From an uncultured Chthonomonas sp. (lineage in GTDB: Bacteria; Armatimonadota; Chthonomonadetes; Chthonomonadales; Chthonomonadaceae), in assembly GCA_903859705.1 (NCBI GenBank), contig CAIONQ010000010.1, positions 1 to 47,811 on the forward strand: DNA of 47,811 nucleotides, given 5' to 3'. Below are positions 15,841-25,433 of the stretch, piece after piece; the stretch's first letter is position 1, and every line of letters begins with the position of its first letter. The notes under the pieces were generated by a model, which worked only from the letters and a program-made list of their open reading frames with translations, was not told the DNA's origin and did not search any database. The position numbers and the translations under genes are program-made.

Positions 15841-17736
15841 GTGATTGTAGACAAGATTAGTAAGGCCATTTTGTGGACGAGCAGTGTAGCCAGCGTGCTG
15901 ATATGCTCTGCAGCCTCCGCACAACGAAGCGCAAGCGTGGCAGATTTTGGGGCTGTGGCGGACGCGAAAACAGATTGCACGGCTTCCTTTCACCGTGCAT
16001 TGAGTGCTATGGAGCAGCGTGGTGGAGGCATTGTTGAGGTGCCAGCTGGCCAGTATCTCATTGCTGGCACGCTAGATATTCCAGCGGGGGTTACTCTGGA
16101 AGGTACATTAACGGCACCGCCTTCTACACCCCGTGGGTCTGTATTGTTAACCACTCAGGGAAAGGGCCGGGAAACAGGCGCCCCGTTTATCACACTGCGC
16201 GAATCTGCCGCGGTAAAGGGGCTTTCGGTAGTTTATCCGGAGCAGAGCAAACAGAAGCCAACCCCATACCCATGGTGCATTCAGGGTGCCGGTGATAACT
16301 GTTCTGTGGTAGATTGTCTGCTACTCAACCCCTGGCAGGCCGTAGATTTTGGCACCAACCCATGCGGCAGGCACTATATACATGGCCTGAATGCGCAGCC
16401 AATTCGGCGTGGAATATACATCGATCGGTGTTACGACATTGGGCGAATCGAGAACGTTCACCTGTGGCCCTTCTGGACTGTTGGTGACAAAGAAGGCCCA
16501 TGGCTGGAGATTACGAAAAAAGAGGGTGAGGGATTTATATTTGGCCGTAGCGATTGGGAGTATGTATCCAACTCATTTGTGATTGCCTATGGTACTGGAA
16601 TCCATTTTATTCGGAGTAAAGACACATCCATTGGCGGCGGTAACTACCTGCTTAGCCAGACCGGTGCAGACATGTCCCCCATAGCGGTGCTGGTGGACGA
16701 AACTCAGGACCACTCTGGAATTAGCTTCAGCAACTCGCAGCTGTTTGGCGATCTGGTTGTTAAGCCACAGAACAATGGCATGGTAAGGTTTACAGGCTGC
16801 GGATTGTTTGGAAGTTTGCATGGCAATAGTGGCACCGCCCAGGCTCTGCTTTCTGGCAGAGGACGTGTATCGTTTGATAATTGCACATTCCACTGCATAG
16901 AGCCGGCAAATAAAGGCTCGGTGCTGATTGTGGCCGATGCCGGGCGTGTTAGCATAGTTGGCTGCCAGTTTATCACAAGCGAATTCACGCTTCATAACCC
17001 GGTGCAGATATCTCTGGGCCGCAATGTTGTGAGCGCAATCATAACCTCTAACGAGTTTAACGGGGAGATGCGAATCATCAACCAGGCTCTGGGGCAGGTT
17101 AGGATTGCGGACAACACCACCGGAACCGAAGCAGTTTACAATGCCCTGATAGAAAAACGTGGGCAGTTACCACTTTCGACTGTGGTTCCAGGAACTGAGG
17201 TTACACAGCCGGTAATCAACCACAGTTTTACGGTATCGGAAGCAGGAAAGCCGAAGGGATGGGAAATATCTGGAGACATTGGTACTGCAAAAGCAGTGGG
17301 AGTTCTGCCTGCGGAGTGGAAGCAGCAGGCTGTTGCAGCACTGGCGTGGCCGGGCAAACATGGATATCCTGCATCCACACTTATACAGGCAGTTAAGCTA
17401 AAACCTGATATGGAGTATGTACTGAGTGGCTATATATGGAACATGGCGGCCGAAGGGCAAGTTGTGGCTGCCAATGTGGATATTGGGTTAGACACTCCGG
17501 GGTATCTTCGGCTGGCAGTGCTGCCAGGCATGCCGGGGGCAAACAAGGGCTACTTTGTTTATGGCAAATTTTCCACCACAAAAACAGGCACAAAAACTGT
17601 AGTGAGAGTGTTTTACGATGGCATGAGCAGAGAAACACACTTCGCGGCAGATGTTGCGGCAGCCCAATGGTCTCACATTTGCGTTACTGAGGCATCAAAG
17701 TTTCATGCTCCGAAGCGGAGGGGTGCGGCTCACTAA
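15841..17736 (+). CDS. Secreted right-handed beta-helix (pectate lyase-like) protein
   Basis: 631 residues. The signal peptide ends near SAASAQ (residue 28). The mature start SVADFGAVADAKTDCTASFH, followed by GGGIVEVPAGQYLI and GVTLEG, is the classic opening of the pectate-lyase-superfamily helix. Parallel-beta turns continue to about 430. Residues 450-625 look like a beta-sandwich that may bind carbohydrate. Likely acts on pectin or another uronate-containing polymer; catalytic residues are not conserved enough by eye to name lyase versus hydrolase. Start GTG with GGAGGG 4-9 nt upstream. Its last 53 bp overlap the convergent GT9 gene. Confidence 0.83.
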   Translation: MIVDKISKAILWTSSVASVLICSAASAQRSASVADFGAVADAKTDCTASFHRALSAMEQRGGGIVEVPAGQYLIAGTLDIPAGVTLEGTLTAPPSTPRGSVLLTTQGKGRETGAPFITLRESAAVKGLSVVYPEQSKQKPTPYPWCIQGAGDNCSVVDCLLLNPWQAVDFGTNPCGRHYIHGLNAQPIRRGIYIDRCYDIGRIENVHLWPFWTVGDKEGPWLEITKKEGEGFIFGRSDWEYVSNSFVIAYGTGIHFIRSKDTSIGGGNYLLSQTGADMSPIAVLVDETQDHSGISFSNSQLFGDLVVKPQNNGMVRFTGCGLFGSLHGNSGTAQALLSGRGRVSFDNCTFHCIEPANKGSVLIVADAGRVSIVGCQFITSEFTLHNPVQISLGRNVVSAIITSNEFNGEMRIINQALGQVRIADNTTGTEAVYNALIEKRGQLPLSTVVPGTEVTQPVINHSFTVSEAGKPKGWEISGDIGTAKAVGVLPAEWKQQAVAALAWPGKHGYPASTLIQAVKLKPDMEYVLSGYIWNMAAEGQVVAANVDIGLDTPGYLRLAVLPGMPGANKGYFVYGKFSTTKTGTKTVVRVFYDGMSRETHFAADVAAAQWSHICVTEASKFHAPKRRGAAH

Positions 17737-18778
17737 CCAGTTCATCGAGCAGGCTGATTGTTGCCTTTGTTACATCCTCAGCCGTAATGGAGGCGATGCA
17801 TGCCTCTGATTTGCGGTTACATTCGAACGGTTTGCACCCGGCACAGCGGCTCTGTGGGCCAAGCAAACGGGTTTGCACCATCCACGGAACCCAGCGAACA
17901 CGCTGATCCCAGTGATCGGAAGCGGGAAAAATGGTCACACAGGGTGTACCCACAGCGGCTGCTGCATGCGATGTGCCCGTATCGATGGAGAGGTGAAGTG
18001 TGGCGCGCTTAAGCACATCGCCAAGTGTTGCTATGCTGGTTTTGCCAGTGAGATTGAGGCTTCTAGTTCCAAGCTCATCGGCAATAGTCTGATTATAGTC
18101 TCCGTCCGCCTCGGATCCTATGATCATGATTTTGGCATTGCGAGTCTGCGCAATTTCTCTTGTGGCGGCTATAAAAACATCACGGGGCAACCGGCGAGAC
18201 GAACCACCATGCGTTGCAGTAAGAGCCACCACAGGCCCCTTGTGGTTGGCTATAGGAAGGAGCAGCTCCTGCACTCGATCCGTAGCTGCTTCCGATTGCT
18301 GAAGCACCATTGGTCCCGGTAATCCAGTTACCTGCAGTTGCCTCATCAGGTCAAAGTTGTACTCCACCTCATGCCTATCAGGCACATCCCGGTTCTCACC
18401 AACATTAACGGTTAGCAAACCCTTAACCACGGCATCGGAACAGCCAATGCGGATTGGAATGCCAGCCATGCGAAATGCCCACATGTATCTTGTGCGGCTC
18501 TGGAGCATGATGGCGGCATCAAAATTGCCGGCCTTAAGAGTACGAACCAACTTCGGAATGCCATCCAGGCCAGAGATCTTTTTGGGACGATAGTCCAGAA
18601 TGGGTTCATCTACGAGAGGGTGATCGATCAGCCACGGCGGAAGGGATGTGCCAGAGTGGATGGCCGCAACATGCACGCAAGGCCAGCGCAGTTTTAACCC
18701 CTGCAGTGCAGGAGTACTCATAAGAAAATCGCCAAATTTTGAACCGGGGAGGCGAACAACAACGCGTTTCAAATCCAT
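17684..18778 (-). CDS. Glycosyltransferase family 9 (heptosyltransferase-like)
   Basis: 364 residues, GT-B fold. VVVRLPGSKFGD near the N-terminus and HLSIDTGTSHAAAAVGTPCV (donor-binding C-terminal half) are GT9/ADP-heptose transferase signatures. Near the end, CAGCKPFEC and a further Cys resemble the Cys cluster of heptosyltransferase-like proteins. It likely transfers a sugar to an envelope lipid or glycan at the inner membrane, but no other LPS gene is nearby. ATG 18778 (MDLKR) is preferred: GGGAG lies 10 nt upstream and it fits the family start; two upstream in-frame starts lack a ribosome site. Tail-to-tail overlap of 53 bp with the beta-helix gene. Confidence 0.88.
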   Translation of the reverse strand: MDLKRVVVRLPGSKFGDFLMSTPALQGLKLRWPCVHVAAIHSGTSLPPWLIDHPLVDEPILDYRPKKISGLDGIPKLVRTLKAGNFDAAIMLQSRTRYMWAFRMAGIPIRIGCSDAVVKGLLTVNVGENRDVPDRHEVEYNFDLMRQLQVTGLPGPMVLQQSEAATDRVQELLLPIANHKGPVVALTATHGGSSRRLPRDVFIAATREIAQTRNAKIMIIGSEADGDYNQTIADELGTRSLNLTGKTSIATLGDVLKRATLHLSIDTGTSHAAAAVGTPCVTIFPASDHWDQRVRWVPWMVQTRLLGPQSRCAGCKPFECNRKSEACIASITAEDVTKATISLLDELVSEPHPSASEHETLMPQ

Positions 18779-18912
18779 TCGATGGGGTCTCCCGGCACTA
18801 ACTATCGCCATCCGTGGCAAGCACACAGCCATGCAAAATTACTTATAATCATTATGACAGCGGAGGCGTGGCAAGGCTTCTTCAAATATTTGTAAGACAC
18901 AGAGAAACAATT

Positions 18913-18954
18913 CACACTGCCCCCCGGATTATGACTAATTCGGAGGGCAGTGTG
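18913..18954 (-). terminator. Intrinsic terminator after the GH78 gene
   Basis: A 14-bp stem (18913-18926 with 18941-18954, one mismatch, stem sequence CACACTGCCC...) lies five bases beyond the stop codon at 18959. On the minus strand it is followed by an A/T-rich tract containing TTGTTTCTCT. Position and shape fit a rho-independent terminator for the rhamnosidase. Confidence 0.7.
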
Positions 18955-18958
18955 TGTG

Positions 18959-21859
18959 TTACTTTATTGCGGGCGGAATTGGGAAGCTTATCTCGTAATC
19001 TCCTGATCCTGCCTCAAGCACAGTATGTGTTGACGTGGCCTGGAGCGTTCTTAGACCAGTGACCTTCGTCAAAGGTTTGTCGTTATCGCGTACAGCAGAG
19101 AATGGAGCCGGTAATTTAAACACGGCTGTGGTATTAACCGGCACAGACAGCTGCATCACCATGCGCTTTTGATCTCGCCGCCAGTTGTTGACGATTCGGC
19201 CGTGCGGGCTGTTGTATCCGCAGTTAACCCACTCTAGACCAACGCCTACCGGTGCAACAATCTCGAACCGTTTGAAGCCCGGCTTAGATGCATCTGGCCG
19301 AATGCCAGCCGCGCCTTCATAGAGCCAGAAGCCGACGCAGCCAAGGGCAGGATGGTTCAGTGAATTATGGCCTTCCCAATCTTCCCATAGTGAGGTCGCG
19401 CCATTATCCACCATGTAGTACCAGCCCGGAAGCCCTTTGGCGGTTAGCATTTTATAAGCCAGGTCATTTCGGTCCGCAAGCATCAGTGCCTGAAACACAT
19501 AAAGCGTGCCAACTATGCCGGAGCTGATGTGGTTTTTCCTGGTTATGGTAACGTTGTTTACCAGTTGCTTTACAACGGCATTGTAGCCAGCGGCATCCTC
19601 TGCGGGAGCAAGGCCTGTGTAGAGCGGAATCGCCTCTGCGGTTTGACTGTCTGGAGCGTAAGCACCCGTGGCGCGGTTAAGGAACGTGGCGTTGAACTTG
19701 GTTCGAATATCCTTTGCAAGTTTGGCGTAGCTGGCAGCATCTTCGGATTTGCCAAGCAGTTTTGCAGAATCGGCAATGATAGAAGCAAAGTATGAGTAAG
19801 CCGCTGTAGATGTTTGCGCCACCGGCACTCGGCGGCCACCGCCACCGGCCGATTCATCCAACCAGTCGCCAAGTCCCCACGATACAACGTGGTCCTTAGC
19901 AGTTGTTGTCATGAAGTCGACGTAGGCCTTCATTGCGGAGTAAGACTCTTTTATTACACGGATATCGCCGCAGTAAACATAGAGTTTCCAGGGTGCCATT
20001 ACAATGGCCCCGCCCCACCACGGATCTGCCATTTCTCCCGGAGAGCCAGGTTTCGTGCTTCTGCCCCACCCACTGGTGGGGACAATATCTGGCACGTGGC
20101 CATTGGCATCCTGGGCATCGATCATATCCGCAATCCACTTGCGGTAGAAGTTGTTGGTATCGAAATTCATAAGAGCCATTTCGATATCAACGCAGCCATC
20201 ATCCATCCAGCCCATCTTCTCTCGCTGCGGGCAATCGGTTGGGATGGAATGCATGTTGTTTAGCAGAGTTTTTGTAAACAGATCTTGCAGGTGGTTTATG
20301 CGCTCATCTGAGCACGTGAACTGCCCGATGCGTGGTGGATCCGTGGTTACCACCCTGCCCTGTAGTGCGTTGAGTTCTGGCTTAGCAGTTAGGCCAGTTA
20401 CCTGAACGTAGCGGAAGCCATGGTAGGTGAAGCGGGGTTCAAACGCCTCTTCGCCATTGCCAGCCAGAATGAATTCATCCGTTTGGAAGCGGCCGTACGT
20501 GTGGCTGGAGGTGTGCTTGCGATCTATCTCACCCGATGGAAGCAAGGCCTCGTTATACTCGAGTGTTATCTTAGTACCGGGTGTGCCGTGGGTATGCAGT
20601 GAAGCCCACCCTGCAATGTTCACTCCGAGATCGAACACGTACACGCCAGGTTTGGGCTCGGTGATTTTAACGGGCTCTACACCTTCGGTAACGCGAATGG
20701 CAGGATGCTGCTGTGAAACAAGTTTTCCCACAGGTGCGGGGACAGTAACAGCAGGTTTCCAGGCAGAATCGGCAAACTCTGGAGTGCTCCAGCCTTTTTG
20801 ATCCAGCCGTGCATCTATCGTTTCACCACCACGCACGCAGTTAAACTGGATTGCACCTGTAGACCATTTCCACGAAGGATCTGAAACTACGGTTTCTACA
20901 GAGCCATCGGCATACTCAATGCGTAGTTGGAAGAGCGCTCTCGGCGAGGCGGACCACGGCGCCTTTTCAAAGCCAAAGAGATCCGGTGTGCCAAGGTTGT
21001 ACCAGCCGCCGCCAAGCAGGATACCAACCGCGTTGGCTCCGCTCTTAATCTGGGCGGTTACATCATAGGTTACGTAGAGAATATGCTTTTGGAAATCGGT
21101 AAAACCGGGATCCAGTACATGATCGCCGATGCGGGTGCCATTAACAGAAAGTTCGGAATAACCAAGCCCACACAGGTTCACTTCGGCGCGCTTAACTCCA
21201 CCCTTAACATCAAAACCTTTCCGCAGCATAACTGCGGCATTGCCGGGCTCGCCTTCGGCTGGAGTACCCATGCCAGAGTGGTGCTTTTCTGGCACAGCAG
21301 CTATCCACTGCCCCTTCCAATCTTTGGCGTTTATTGGGCCAACAGTCCAACTCTCTACCTTAGACCACGCGGAAGAAACACCTTTACCATCCCATACTTT
21401 GAGGTGCCAGAAGCACTTTGTGCCAGCGGTGAGCGGAGCACCCGCATACTCTACTCCGATTTGATTACTGGAGCGCACCACACCACTATCCCAGAGATCT
21501 ACCTTACCCGATGCAAGTTTCTCAAAAGAGGTGGCCACCTGGATACGGTATGCAGATTGGACAAGCCCGCGATCATCCGATTCATCACGCAAAGTCCAGC
21601 TGAGTTCAGGGTGGCTTCTATCGACGCCCAGCGGCTGGTGCTGCAGTTCACAGCGTGGGTCGCGGATGCTAATCTGGCACTCAGCAGGCGCTTTATGGCG
21701 GCCGCTGCTGTGTGGTGTTGCATAAGAGGCGCCATGTCCGGCAATCAATGCCGACCCCGCGAGCACCGCCACGAGGCAAAAAGTTGGAGAGATAGCGCTG
21801 ATGAGTCGCCAGGTTAACGGGGTGGCCGACATATGGTCGGGAATGTGGATGCGGTTCAT
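18959..21859 (-). CDS. Secreted GH78 alpha-L-rhamnosidase
   Basis: About 966 residues. A long N-terminal region with a hydrophobic core (SPTFCLVAVLAGSALIAG) serves export. It is followed by an Ig-like domain (SPE-type opening HPELSW) and beta-sandwich domains, then the (alpha/alpha)6 catalytic domain. Around residue 540 DCPQREKMGWMDD carries the conserved acidic cluster including the general acid Glu. Around 820 SLWEDWEG and SLNHPALGCVGFWLY hold the second catalytic Glu region. It removes terminal alpha-L-rhamnose from glycans. ATG 21859 is chosen; a TTG six codons earlier is possible. Divergent from the glycosidase operon at 21965, suggesting shared regulation. Confidence 0.92.
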   Translation of the reverse strand: MNRIHIPDHMSATPLTWRLISAISPTFCLVAVLAGSALIAGHGASYATPHSSGRHKAPAECQISIRDPRCELQHQPLGVDRSHPELSWTLRDESDDRGLVQSAYRIQVATSFEKLASGKVDLWDSGVVRSSNQIGVEYAGAPLTAGTKCFWHLKVWDGKGVSSAWSKVESWTVGPINAKDWKGQWIAAVPEKHHSGMGTPAEGEPGNAAVMLRKGFDVKGGVKRAEVNLCGLGYSELSVNGTRIGDHVLDPGFTDFQKHILYVTYDVTAQIKSGANAVGILLGGGWYNLGTPDLFGFEKAPWSASPRALFQLRIEYADGSVETVVSDPSWKWSTGAIQFNCVRGGETIDARLDQKGWSTPEFADSAWKPAVTVPAPVGKLVSQQHPAIRVTEGVEPVKITEPKPGVYVFDLGVNIAGWASLHTHGTPGTKITLEYNEALLPSGEIDRKHTSSHTYGRFQTDEFILAGNGEEAFEPRFTYHGFRYVQVTGLTAKPELNALQGRVVTTDPPRIGQFTCSDERINHLQDLFTKTLLNNMHSIPTDCPQREKMGWMDDGCVDIEMALMNFDTNNFYRKWIADMIDAQDANGHVPDIVPTSGWGRSTKPGSPGEMADPWWGGAIVMAPWKLYVYCGDIRVIKESYSAMKAYVDFMTTTAKDHVVSWGLGDWLDESAGGGGRRVPVAQTSTAAYSYFASIIADSAKLLGKSEDAASYAKLAKDIRTKFNATFLNRATGAYAPDSQTAEAIPLYTGLAPAEDAAGYNAVVKQLVNNVTITRKNHISSGIVGTLYVFQALMLADRNDLAYKMLTAKGLPGWYYMVDNGATSLWEDWEGHNSLNHPALGCVGFWLYEGAAGIRPDASKPGFKRFEIVAPVGVGLEWVNCGYNSPHGRIVNNWRRDQKRMVMQLSVPVNTTAVFKLPAPFSAVRDNDKPLTKVTGLRTLQATSTHTVLEAGSGDYEISFPIPPAIK

Positions 21860-21888
21860 GCTGTTTTCAGGCCTCAAAATCTCATAGT

Positions 21889-21903
21889 GTGCGGAGCCCG
21901 CAC
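21889..21903. promoter_or_regulatory. Short dyad between the divergent GH78 gene and glycosidase operon
   Basis: GTGCGG and CCGCAC flank a three-base centre in the 105-bp divergent gap. A candidate operator for co-regulating both units. It is short, and chance occurrence is possible. Confidence 0.25.
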
Positions 21904-21964
21904 GCTGGTATTTTAACAGGAACCGGCAACACTGTCTACCACGGAAGGAGAAGGGGCTTCAGGG

Positions 21965-23386
21965 ATGGAATGGCGGTGCATGCGTTCGATAGAAAATCAA
22001 AGCAAAATTACCCGGCGTGAGCTGGCAGCGTTTGTTGGGCAGGCTGCCGCGTGCTGCGTTTACTTGCCGTGCAAAGCAGATCACATAGTGCGGGGACATG
22101 AGATGCCGTTGTTACCAAATGCAGATATTGAGTACTTGCGAAAGGTTGCGCAAGATACCATTCATGCGGCAGTTGTAGAACCTGGATCTTTGCGCGGTGG
22201 GCAAGGACCAAATCGTTGTGGGATACCACTGATTACCCCCGGTGGAAATTACCCGGCATTCTGGATTCGTGACTTTGCCATGTCACTGGATTGTGGGCTA
22301 ATACCCTGCGACATCTCACTGCCCATGCTGCGGCTTATTGGGCGGTGCCAGCAGGGGCCAACAACTCGGCGATTGAAGAGTGGAGGCGTGATTCCCGCAT
22401 TTGCGATACCCGATCACATTAACTTTGATGGTTCTGCTGTGTTTTATCCTGGAACCTATTCTGCAGGGGATGATCAGGGCGCATTGCCATGGGGACCGCA
22501 GCCACCGGCAGATGATGATTACTACTTTATTCATGCTGCTTATGTGATATGGCGGCAAAGTGGTAGCACAGAATTTTTGATGGAAATTGTGGATGGCATT
22601 GCTCTGTTAGAACGACTGAAAAGGGCGTTTGAAAGACCCCATATTGATGTTAAAACAGGAGCCGTAACCACAGGCCGTGATGCTCAGACAAGAACTGTGG
22701 GTTTTGGATTTCAGGATTCGGTGTGGCTGGAAGGGGCCATGGCTTTTGCCACTTTGCTGCGTTTACAGGCCGCCAGTGAGCTGCTTCAGCTTTGCACTGC
22801 TGCACAACGTGAGAATGAGACAGCACCATATAGTGCCGTTGAACAGCAGATACAGCACAGCTTTGGAACAGTATTTGCATACCCGGATGCGGATGCCGGC
22901 TGGGTAATGGCAGCAACCCGCACAGGGCGGCAACCAGACGTTTGGGCTACGCTGTTGGCTCTGCATCTGGGTGTGCTGCATGGAAGCAGGGCAGAGGCAG
23001 CGCTGAAGGCTATTCATGCTGCAGTGGATTGCCCCGGGAATCGAATTGAGTATCTTGGGGGAGTGAGGCATGTACCGTGCGACAGGTACTTTAGCGCCGA
23101 TCGTTGCTGGGAACGTGGGGGCACTGCTCCTGGAACATATCAGAGTGGGGCTTTCTGGCATACCGCTACAGGGTGGCTGCTGAAGGCTCTTGAACGTACG
23201 AACCCGGCAACGGCACGCGGTGTGGCAACCCGGTACATAACCGCTTTACGAGCCGGTAACGGGGCGCCGTGGGAATGCTATGGGCTGGGCACAAAAGGCG
23301 AACTTACCGGCGCACAGAACCCGGTGTATATGACATCTGTTACGGTACCACTCTCTATTTTATCCCCTCCAGATTGGCTGCGGTGA
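21965..23386 (+). CDS. Tat-like exported (alpha/alpha)-barrel glycosidase-like protein
   Basis: 473 residues; not assigned to a named GH family. The N-terminus SKITRRELAAFVGQAAACC resembles a twin-arginine export signal, with a weak hydrophobic core. Motifs such as NYPAFWIRDFAMSLDCGL, VGFGFQDSVWLEGAMAFATL and GAFWHTATGWLLKALE recur as helix-rich segments with conserved Trp/Asp, typical of six-hairpin glycosidases. AAGGGG lies 8 nt before the ATG. First of three plus-strand genes with gaps of 55 and 24 nt, so co-transcription is likely. Probably processes an oligosaccharide released by the rhamnosidases. Catalytic residues cannot be named from the sequence alone. Confidence 0.65.
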   Translation: MEWRCMRSIENQSKITRRELAAFVGQAAACCVYLPCKADHIVRGHEMPLLPNADIEYLRKVAQDTIHAAVVEPGSLRGGQGPNRCGIPLITPGGNYPAFWIRDFAMSLDCGLIPCDISLPMLRLIGRCQQGPTTRRLKSGGVIPAFAIPDHINFDGSAVFYPGTYSAGDDQGALPWGPQPPADDDYYFIHAAYVIWRQSGSTEFLMEIVDGIALLERLKRAFERPHIDVKTGAVTTGRDAQTRTVGFGFQDSVWLEGAMAFATLLRLQAASELLQLCTAAQRENETAPYSAVEQQIQHSFGTVFAYPDADAGWVMAATRTGRQPDVWATLLALHLGVLHGSRAEAALKAIHAAVDCPGNRIEYLGGVRHVPCDRYFSADRCWERGGTAPGTYQSGAFWHTATGWLLKALERTNPATARGVATRYITALRAGNGAPWECYGLGTKGELTGAQNPVYMTSVTVPLSILSPPDWLR

Positions 23387-23441
23387 TGCGGGCGAATATG
23401 AGAATCGGCAAACGGAAACAAGCAATGAGGCTGCGTAAACC

Positions 23442-25409
23442 ATGTTGATACAATACGAAGCGGTAATAGCTGAGGCTGGCCTGGCACTGTATGCGCCGGG
23501 GGAAGGACTCTGGTCGATCTCTATGGGGCGGGAGGATGGCTGGCCCGCCGAGTGGGTGCATGGCAACCCGGATACGATACGCACAGCCGGTGAGTGGACA
23601 CTGCTGACGGGATCGATCATTACCGACGCAGGTATCTGGAACCTCCGAGATGCAAGGCGCATGCAGGGAACTCGCCTGCAGGTTATCCGCCGATGGGAGT
23701 GGCAGGGAGAGCAGGCGGCCGAAAATGTAACACTTTCGGTTCGATTTCAAGCACCGCGCGGACGCCCTTCCCTGTTTATGCCCGGATTCTGCTGTTATGG
23801 CAATCCCAGCGGCCGCAATGACCTGGTTGCAAAGTTTACAGGGGCGGAGGGTGATGAGCTGCTTTGCGAAGAGCACCGTTTACCCATGCCATTTGCCGCG
23901 TTTGAGTGGGTAGACGATGAAGAACACGCAGTGGGATGTGCGCTGCATACATTGCCCTCCCCGGTGCCCGGGGCAGATGCTCCCGACCTGTGGTGGTCGA
24001 TAGGTGCACGGACATTTGACAATTTTTCTGAGCTTTGCTTGCTTTCCGGCCCCTGTTCAATAAACGGAAATCGCAGCTCTGTTAAGGCAAATCAGGGGAA
24101 GTGGTATGCACAATCGCGAAGCACGATAACCGTGCCGCCTGGAACGGTTATCGAGAAGACCTTCTGGCTACATGCCTATTCCACCACAGAGGGGAGTGGC
24201 TTCACAAAGCCATTGCGTGAATCACTTCGGATATTTCGGCCATACAGCACGGACGGACTGCCCGAGATGCGCGACATCGTAAAGGCGAAGCTTCGATGCA
24301 CACTGTCTCGCTGGCATGAAGGCACAGATTCTGCGGGTTTCCGGATGCATGTAAACAAAAACCTCTATGTGATGGGGTGGTGCGGGCAGGCAGATGCACC
24401 GGGTGCGTACCTGCCTGGTATAGCTGCAGGCTACTCCGGCACACTCGGTGTGGAGGAGGCAGTGCGGTTGAGCACAGCATCATTTCAACACCTTGCGAAG
24501 GCACCCTTCACCAGGGATGGCTTTCTGGTTGAATACGATCCGGATACCAACACGTGGGCAAAACAGGATCCCGTTTCTCAGGGCCAGGCAATGGAAAATA
24601 TCGCACGCGCAATACAACATTACCTCGCAACCGAAATTGGAGAGATTGCGGAGCTTGCAGCATTTCTGAAAAAAGCCTGCGCGTGCCATGCAAGGCGCAT
24701 CCTTGAACAAAACTGGCTCCCAGCATCCACCAACGAGGCGTTTCTGGTTTCGCCATTGTGCAAGGGTTACGCGTTGTTTGGGGAAGAAGAGTTCAAAAGC
24801 GCAGCCATTGTAGCCGGTGAACACTATATTGCCAGGCATCGGAAGATGCGTGAGCCCTATTGGGGCGGAACTCTGGACGCAAGCTGTGAAGACAAAGAGG
24901 GTGCATGGGCGGCATTCCAGGCATATCTATCGTTATATGAACTTACAGGCGAAACCCGATGGATAGACAACGCCGAGCACGCAATGGATGTTGTGTTGAG
25001 TTATACGGTGGTGTGGGACATTGATTTGCCACCGGGTAGACTGCGTGATCATGCCCTGAAGACACGAGGTTGGACGGTAGTATCTGCTCAGAATCAGCAT
25101 CTTGACGTTTATGGCGTGCTGTATACTCCTGAACTGTATCGCATGGGAGTTTACCTGGACAGGGAGGACTTGCGTAAGCTGGCTGCCGTAATGTTCCGCA
25201 CCTGTGGCCAGCTGATAGACCCAGACGGTAGCCAGGGAGAGCAGTTGAACCACACCTGCTTTAGCCAGATGCGGAGCCATTTTGACACCGCGTCACAGAT
25301 GCGTGGTACCTACAGCGAAGGCTGGACAGTGTTCTGGATAACGGCTCATTTTTTATCTGCCGCGGCGGAGTTTACCCGGATGGGTGTATATCTGGATGCG
25401 GAGTTATAG
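23442..25409 (+). CDS. Large (alpha/alpha)-barrel-like carbohydrate-active protein, family unassigned
   Basis: 655 residues, no signal peptide, probably cytoplasmic. The first ~280 residues are beta-rich (ALYAPGEGLWSISM, RWEWQGEQAAENV, LSVRFQAP). From about 285 to the end the sequence becomes helical with repeats of aromatic/acidic motifs such as FTRDGFLVEYDPDTNTW, YWGGTLDASCEDKEGAWAAF and SEGWTVFWITAHFLSAA. This beta-sandwich plus helical-toroid order is shared by several glycoside hydrolase and lyase families (for example GH95, GH127 and PL-type enzymes). I do not recognise a specific one. Middle gene of the operon. GAGG is 11 nt before the ATG. Confidence 0.6.
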   Translation: MLIQYEAVIAEAGLALYAPGEGLWSISMGREDGWPAEWVHGNPDTIRTAGEWTLLTGSIITDAGIWNLRDARRMQGTRLQVIRRWEWQGEQAAENVTLSVRFQAPRGRPSLFMPGFCCYGNPSGRNDLVAKFTGAEGDELLCEEHRLPMPFAAFEWVDDEEHAVGCALHTLPSPVPGADAPDLWWSIGARTFDNFSELCLLSGPCSINGNRSSVKANQGKWYAQSRSTITVPPGTVIEKTFWLHAYSTTEGSGFTKPLRESLRIFRPYSTDGLPEMRDIVKAKLRCTLSRWHEGTDSAGFRMHVNKNLYVMGWCGQADAPGAYLPGIAAGYSGTLGVEEAVRLSTASFQHLAKAPFTRDGFLVEYDPDTNTWAKQDPVSQGQAMENIARAIQHYLATEIGEIAELAAFLKKACACHARRILEQNWLPASTNEAFLVSPLCKGYALFGEEEFKSAAIVAGEHYIARHRKMREPYWGGTLDASCEDKEGAWAAFQAYLSLYELTGETRWIDNAEHAMDVVLSYTVVWDIDLPPGRLRDHALKTRGWTVVSAQNQHLDVYGVLYTPELYRMGVYLDREDLRKLAAVMFRTCGQLIDPDGSQGEQLNHTCFSQMRSHFDTASQMRGTYSEGWTVFWITAHFLSAAAEFTRMGVYLDAEL

Positions 25410-25433
25410 CCTGAAACCATAGGAGAGAGTGCA

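Noticed and set aside
20927-21817. Plus-strand open frame of 296 residues opposite the GH78 gene
   Set aside because: It is antisense to a well-supported rhamnosidase, and has no family match.
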